From NCBI GenBank assembly GCA_030248135.1, contig JASANC010002819.1, forward strand, positions 62,001 to 126,000: a stretch of 64,000 nt of DNA, in the 5' to 3' direction. Each line of letters begins with the position of its first letter. Within the stretch, counting starts at the first letter, position 1. The DNA is from Theristus sp. LFF4_11. Its lineage: Eukaryota > Nematoda > Chromadorea > Monhysterida > Xyalidae. The position numbers were made by a program, and so were the translations under genes. Positions 57,300-64,000 of this stretch are shown in pieces. The notes under the pieces were generated by a model. The model was given only the letters and a program-made list of their open reading frames with translations, did no database searches and had not been told where the DNA came from.

Positions 57300-60200
57300 C
57301 TGTTAAAGAAGCTGGTCAGTTGTTGCATTTTTATAGAATGTTAGGTAACTTCAGGTTGTTAATGTGAATTTATTTCGCACTGCGTCATTGTTTTGATTAA
57401 AGGGGTGCTTTCACGTCGTTCAACCCGCTTTGTTATTGCACCGAAATATCATGTACAAACGGCGATTTCAGCATACGCCGACATTGCGACTTTTATATGC
57501 GCAGATCTGGGATTTTGTCGCTCAGAGACGTGCTGAAAATTCCACTATACCACAGTGCAATTTTGTATTTCAAGCCTAAAATAAAGATATCATTGTTACC
57601 TTCCGTCTATTACTGTTGGAATCAAATAGATTCAGTTGACGGTAAAAAATGTTAGTCAAAACCTACAATACCACATCTGCAGGCAAAACTACTAAGGTTC
57701 ACACTAATTGTATTTTGTAAGGTTCTTCTGTGCACTCTGCATACACAGATCAAGAAGTGCAATTTAATCAACATATTCAATTAAAAATGCAACAAGTATT
57801 TTCTGTCATTCCGGTTACAAAATTCTCGAAGCACAACAGATTCCCGACTGTATTTATCTATAGGTATCCCACTATAAACTTTCAAGGTCAAGGACCTGTA
57901 CAATACAATATTCGTTTCATCCAATTTATCCACACGTAATTATTGCACAAATGCGCTTCCGCCATTCTAAAGAACTACGTACAAAACTGTTAGTTTTTAC
58001 AACGACTTTAAACCGTGTTCCATTACGGGTTGAGGTGATTTTTTCTGTGAAATGTAATGGACCGTCATTAATAACTAGGAATGGTTATCAACAATAGTCT
58101 ACTCATGTTATCTTATCAACAGTTTATTGTGTTAGGCGTTCGACAGTTCGGATAGAAGGCATGGCTAGTAACGCGAGTAGTGAAAGTTAAGTAACCACAT
58201 CCAGCAGGTGGTGGGCGACGTGGCGACAAATTCAAAGCTCACACTTTTTTGTCTCAACAGCTTTACACATTATTGCCTCTCTTTACACATAATAACAGCA
58301 AGCTACTAGCGCTGTTTTAAAATCTATAAAAAATACACTGAATTATGACGTCAAAGGCAACCGGGAAAGCAGCTGTGCACAATTCACACACACACAAAAA
58401 CACAGACATAAAACTAAAGATATAATACACTTTATTTGAATATCATTCTGTGCTAACGGACCGTACCGTAGGCGGACTCATCTAAAAAAACAAAAGTTTC
58501 TGAACAAACAATAATTGAAACCGGATGACAGAAATGCTTGATAAATTTATTTCATGTAGTGACCAGTTGTTGTGTCTGTGGTACACCAAAACGGCAACTA
58601 TTTATTTAGAAGCTCGTTTGATCTTTCTGTGCTCGGTTTGAATTTCAAAATCTTTATTAATGCAACTCGGTTGTGTAAATTGGAAACGGGTGATGACATG
58701 TAAAGTGTAGTGATACATGGTCACCCGATGTTAAAAAATAATTAATTCCTTGCTGTTGACTGGTGACCTGATTTAGTTAAGCGGCGTTCATGAAACAGAA
58801 TTTAGTGACCGCGTAGCATTGTTTTAACACAGCTAGGCGTCACTTACTTCTTGTTGAATTCCGCTTAACTGTGTAACGGTTCAACGCATTCGTGGTTATA
58901 CCAAATGTTATCGATAACCGATGTTGTTTGTTTTTGGTTCAAACGTTGACATGTTCAAACAATCTCAGTTGTTGTACCCCAACGTTTTTACAGCGTTCAA
59001 TTATGGTGTTGGGTTTTCAAATTTGTTAGTTCACATGAATAATTGTACTGTTGTTTTTTTTGTATGCGTGGGTGCCTGGGCACAATGAAGCCATACATAA
59101 CGGTGTTAAAGAAAAACGTTTAGTTTTTTGTTGTTTGTCTCAGCACTGTCCTACGTTTTTTACTTTTGCATTCGCTAACGGGTTTGTAAATTTGATGTAG
59201 CGTTTGTTGACAGTGAACTGTGAAATACCTGACCTGTTTTAATGTTCTTTACGCGATGGATAATACGCTAATTGCCACCGCATAGCAGTTTCTTCCATCG
59301 CAAAACAAGCTTTTGTTTTCATACTTTGCAGTTAACACTAATGCTGATAAAAAATAATGGGGTTAAATTTTTGTTCGTATCTTCCTCTGTTTATTAGACA
59401 CATTATGGTAGCAAGATTCGTGTTGAAATGTTGTGATAATCGACTATGTTGGATGCTAATTTTGTCATAATGTCTAGTATTCGGACTATATGATTTTTAT
59501 TGTTGTTGGTATAAATATTTTACACGACTTGGTCATGATTATGTCATTCTTTTTACATCTACTTTTTTTGCAAACCGGTCAGCAACACGACGTAACTTTG
59601 TTAATCAATCGGTTGCCACTTTCAGTTTCAAAGAATACTGAAATCGATGATGGAGTGTACGTACCGCCAAACAAACCTTGAAAGCTGTGTGGCATACATT
59701 TGCGATTTTCAATTTAAATTGTTGGTGTTGCGTCATAACTGTTTTACGTTCTTGTCTTCTTTGTGGTTCATTTTATGGTATAATACATCCAATAAAATGA
59801 AAGCCATGAAAACGGTTGAAAACTTGAGTTCGTTCTCGTAAAAAATAGTGCAAGAGAGGTGTGTAGGATCAGAAATGACATCAACAAACCATGACACACA
59901 TACAGCAAAAAATCCAGAGGCCTTCTATTTTACGTCACGTGCCCGGTGCCCCACGCAAATACCCAGCAGCAAGCAAACTCAACACCATTGGCATGCACCA
60001 GCGCCGCTCGGTAACAGAAGACCGGGGCAGGGGCAATTCGTAATACCATGCTAATTTTACTGCTTGTCGCACACAAACACACAAGCCAGTTCCCCACTCA
60101 TCCTCATTTTTAATACTATTGCACTATTGATCAAATTAGTTCCGGTGTCTTCTGAACCAGTTTTTAAACGGCCAGCTTTCCTCACAAAAAAGAGAATCAA

Positions 60201-61513
60201 GCAAACTAAACAAGCATACTGAAACAAAGTTGGCTGTGAAGCAGCACATGCTAAAAACTGATAACTAAGCAAACACACAGACAACCGACACCGAGACGAC
60301 ACAACACACCCACGCACAACTGAATGGCTTCAACAACAGTTACAGAGCATAACAAGAAACGGCGAATTGGACATGCGCTGGTGCTGACTCAGTGCTAGCT
60401 CAGCACCACCATATTCAAAGCGAAACGCTAGAGCGTACGACTGAAAATGTCGTTCACGTGATACTTCCTGCCGCTTCTAATTGCACGTGGAGGTCATTCG
60501 GCGTCGGCCCAGTTGAATTTGAATATCAATAACAAATAAGGCAACAACGGACAAAACGATATTCATTGCAGTCTGAACAAACAGAGCAGCATGGAATTTG
60601 TTCTGCACGCAGCGGCCAGTAATCACTTTTTTCCAATCACACGACACGTACGTACACCAAGACCAAACCATAATCATTGATCATCAACTGAACGACTTCA
60701 CGTAAGAGTGGGAGTGTCATCAACACTCATAATTCAAGTTCTTTTAACCATTTATCACCACAAGCATTTACCGCAAACTAAGCACTTTATTTATGTTTGA
60801 ACTTCGTCTGCGAGTATCTTATAAGTTGTCTTCTCTGTGTCAGTATTCACTCGTTATGTTTGCAAGCCTAATTGCATTCATTCATATTTACCCACGCAAT
60901 ACGCCACCTGATCTGCTGTTTACGCGCAGATCTTTCAGGCGTAAATCACATCTTCACAAGTCACAGCTGCTTTGAATTCTGCGGGACCTAATAGAACCTG
61001 CAAGCAACATTGTGGAAATGAACCCGTCTCAGGCTGCAACGGCGAATACAAACCGCCCACATTTCGAGGTAGTTGGTGTTTAGCCATTGCTCGATGACAA
61101 GGGCCCGCTCCGAAGGTAAATTACAACAACAACAATCGCTTCTCGACATCTTCGACTAATACCAACTTGCAACCGTCGGCTTCGCTGAACACTGCAATAA
61201 AACGGGTAGTAACTTGCTCCAACTGAAAGCAAAAAAATTGATGGACGCTATTTTTTCGTGATAGCGGTCGCTGCTTTCTCGAACGAACGACAGCATGCTG
61301 CTTCATCAACAAAACTGAACAAACATTCGAATAAAGTTTATTCAGTCTGCACTTTTGTACAACAGCGGGCAATTGTTCAAAACTAAAAACAATCAAAACG
61401 ACACGGATAACATAACCATTGAAATGGTGAGCGCATATTCTTTTAGTCGCTCAAGAAATTATAACTGACTAGAATCCTTGTAAATTATGGACAAATATAT
61501 TCAGCTCTAAATA
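57300..61513. other. 3' UTR of TENT5 and gene-poor stretch
   Basis: AT-rich. The TENT5 3' UTR probably ends soon after the signal at 57580. Beyond that I see only short frames without recognisable content, for example at 59490-59681 and 60477-60677. Confidence 0.4.
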
Positions 61514-62409
61514 CACGGTGAACAAAAAAGGTGCAACTTCAAAATGCTTGGACTGGCTCGTGCTGAGGTGTTTCGAGCTAAAAATTGGAACACTTAGAGA
61601 ACACTTTGGAGGTTTTTCTGACTAACTTCTTTGGGGGTAGGATGCCCCTATCACTCATTATCTACTATCACCCCTATCTGGAAAACATGAAAAATCGACA
61701 AATTTTGTGAAATACAGACGGTTGATTTAGTTGTACCACGTTGGTGACAACCCGAATGTTCACAACACCAAAAAATGAAAAAAAGCAATACGCATTACGC
61801 ACATATGGTAGCTTGGATATGTCGAATTGCATTTTTAACAGTCTTTGATCAGTCTGATATTTCACTTCGAGTCTGAGTGTGAGTCAGCGGTTCTGCTCAG
61901 AACAAATGCGAATTTATCTTTTCAAATCCAAATTGGTTTTTTCTTTTTTTAATTCACACAATTTTCCACCCTGATATTTTGTTGATTGTTTTCTGCGGTG
62001 AAAGCACCGAAAATTGCTGCAGAGTTTCGCGCATCGCAGGGACGCGATCATTGTGAACCATGGCGCTCACATTGAGCAGCGCCAACAGGCAGAAGATGGT
62101 GAAGAAGAAGATGAAGGCATCCACAGACTGCCTGATGAGAATCTGCATAATGATCTGGACGTTTATGAGCAATGATAAACAAGTGAGATGAACATTGCTT
62201 CTGTGTCAAAAATTGCTATTTTTTAAACCGCACACTGTAAAATAAACTGAAACGTGTAAGCTATTAAAATAGAATTAAAAAACCTCCCTAGTGTTCTAAC
62301 ACTGTTCCAAATTTCAAGTCATAAGGTCCCAGCACAAGCTAGTGCTTTTTTGAATTTTGAAGCTAGCACAAGAGTATTTTGAAGTTGGAACCTTTTTTGA
62401 TTCACCCTG
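61514..62409. mobile_element. Mariner-like element, 896 bp, TA-flanked
   Basis: Left CACGGTGAACAAAAAAGGTG and right (complemented) CAGGGTGAATCAAAAAAGGT are inverted ends flanked by TA, and the homology extends inward (CAACTTCAAAATGC / CAACTTCAAAATAC). A fragment of the same end lies at 19345-19472 in a NOLC1 intron. The 72-codon minus frame at 61954-62172 has one hydrophobic span, but nothing identifies it as transposase. Confidence 0.75.
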
Positions 62410-62555
62410 TATTCTGATATCACAACGGACAAAATTAATTTTCAAAATGCAATATGCGAATGAAGACAACACAGAGTACATAACCAACAATATGGAAATG
62501 GAAGAGACAAGAGATTTTGGTGCCGTTTTAGAAAGCTTAGTTGTCTAACAGCACG

Positions 62556-62990
62556 ACACATAGTTGTACCAGAGCTGGGGGTAGTGGGGGGGGGGGCGAT
62601 ACAGATAGCTGGAGCAAATTTTCCAGATAGTAACTGCAACATTTAGGGGGGGGCGGTGGGTATGCGATTTGGGGGAGCATGTGATTTTGTCAAAATGTTG
62701 AAATTAGATAGCTAAAAGCTGAAAAGCAATAAAAGCATCTAAATAATGTTAAATAACGCTGAAATTACGCATAAACGCGTATTTTATCTAAAATTAGCAA
62801 CGTTTTCAAGAATTTCGAGCAAAATGGTCATTTTTGGTTAAAAATGAACTCATTTGATGTCTTCGAAGACAAAATTTTCAGATAGATAGCTGGCTAAGAA
62901 AAGTTTCTGGATAGATAATAGCTGAGCCAAAAACCTCTCAGATAGACATAGATTCAAAAAAGTTGGAGAGGGGCTACAACAACTATGGCA
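62556..62990. mobile_element. CATAGTTGTT-family repeat, most complete copy
   Basis: Begins CATAGTTGTACCAGAGC, then a G run, cgatacagatagctggagca, the gctaaa-rich centre and the tcttcgaagacaaaat block, and ends near caacaactatgg, the inverse of its start. This suggests terminal inverted repeats of about 10-14 bp. No target duplication was resolved. Confidence 0.6.
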
Positions 62991-63399
62991 CAACACCACT
63001 GTAAGACGTGCGCCCGAAGCGAATCAGTTTACGCAGAAAAACAAAAGTGTCATGCTTCGTGACCTCATTACGGGGCTCGGTGGTGTAGCATGACCGGACT
63101 ACTTAGCTTTCATGAAATTGACCCAAAAAACGTTTGCTTTGGAACAACTACAAAAGAGGCAGACACAACAACAAACGATCAAATCACAACCTGAGACACC
63201 AAGAACCAACACCCAAAAAGCAAAACAGCTCAACAAAGGCTGAGAACCGGCACCTGATATGACAGGGAACTCTTCAGTGACGACATTGTTCATGACGAAA
63301 CACAACGTCAATCACACAACACAAAAATATACAAATGACAACGGAAGACGATGAAAAAACATTGCGGGTAATTAGTGGTGCATTGGAGCGCTCGTCAGC

Positions 63400-64000
63400 T
63401 CAATAGTTGATCATGGAGCGGATAGCACTGTAGCAGCGCCATTTCGTGGGCAAGTAGAATGGCTCGTAAACCAATGGAAACGGCGTGTCATGGCCGCAGA
63501 CACGCCGCACTGGGCATTCAAGGTGCAGAAAGCAGCGCTCCTACAACGAATGGACAACACAGGCAAAGTGAGCGTTTGTGTGCAACAAACAACACAGAAC
63601 AAAGTGGCACCTGAATAGTGGCGGCCAGCTCAGCACCAAAACCGGACGACAGTGGAGCCTCGTGCGCAATCAGCAATCGACCGGTCTTCTTGACCGACTG
63701 AAAGACAAGCGACAATGATGAGAACGACGTTGCATAAAGACGCAATGAAATATATACAAAACGTTCGATGTCTCTGAAAGCGTCACCTCGATAACAGTTT
63801 GTTCATCCCACGGATAAATGGTGACCAAATCAATCAGTTCGCACGCGACGCCCAACTGGTCGCGTGCCATTTCGGCGACCTCACGCATCACGTGAATCTG
63901 TGTGCCCCACGAGACCACGGTCACATCCGTGCCTGCAAACAAGCGTGCGTGCACACGTCACACACGCAGCAACAATCGAACGTGATCGTCATTGCAAGAT
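63400..64000 (-). CDS. BCKDHB: 2-oxoisovalerate dehydrogenase E1 beta (BCKDHB), 3' exons only
   Basis: The beta subunit of the thiamine-dependent E1 of the mitochondrial branched-chain 2-oxoacid dehydrogenase complex. Three terminal exons are visible: 63932-63787, 63697-63611, 63540-63400. They encode the C-terminal transketolase domain: [20 protein letters not shown] and [19 protein letters not shown], then [20 protein letters not shown], and ERCFLHLE...[18 protein letters not shown] ending SAIRSMINY. All match the family closely. The N-terminal part with the thiamine-binding face lies beyond the right edge. Confidence 0.96.

Noticed and set aside
61954..62172. 72-codon membrane-like minus-strand ORF
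   Set aside because: Lies inside a mariner-like element, has one hydrophobic stretch and no recognisable family.

Overview
This is an intron-rich metazoan (invertebrate) nuclear window: spliced genes with GT-AG introns, a eukaryotic tRNA-Leu with a long variable arm, and dense transposon debris. A nematode or nematode-like host would fit (the cathepsin L pro-region and cleavage site look nematode-like), but the sequence alone does not settle the phylum. All exon models below were assembled by hand from splice sites and reading-frame continuity. No database search was possible.

Layout. 1-3151 is a large fold-back repeat enclosing a mariner-like relic. 5113-13972 (+) is a ten-exon gene for a predicted ~1973-residue protein made of about 40 tyrosine-rich repeats, ending in a CaaX box. 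I recognise no family for it, and it is the best candidate for something undescribed. 14891-22675 is a cluster on the minus strand: MPC2 (mitochondrial pyruvate carrier 2), NHP2 (H/ACA snoRNP protein), an unassigned small ORF, and a Nopp140/NOLC1 gene whose 5' end is lost. tRNA-Leu(TAA) lies between NHP2 and NOLC1. NHP2 and Nopp140 both belong to nucleolar H/ACA RNP biology, so their neighbourhood is notable.

23009-29083 is a Penelope-like retroelement with permuted domains (GIY-YIG nuclease before the reverse transcriptase). It has a spliced ORF1 whose first exon lies inside the direct terminal repeat. It is bounded on both sides by suspicious poly-G/poly-A sequence that may be assembly artefact. 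29201-32308 and 39504-41263 hold two families of non-autonomous hAT-like elements, four copies of which have perfect 8-bp target duplications. Between them lie eIF2-alpha (33464-36055, +) and akirin (37902-39170, -).

41500-44200 is repeat-rich. 44754-46876 (-) is a complete eight-exon cathepsin L. 47000-55600 contains no gene I can support apart from a long-TIR element. 55637-57299 (+) is TENT5/FAM46, a non-canonical poly(A) polymerase. A mariner-like element lies at 61514-62409, and the window ends inside BCKDHB (branched-chain 2-oxoacid dehydrogenase E1 beta, -). The host genes are ordinary housekeeping or regulatory genes and do not form one pathway, apart from the NHP2/NOLC1 link.
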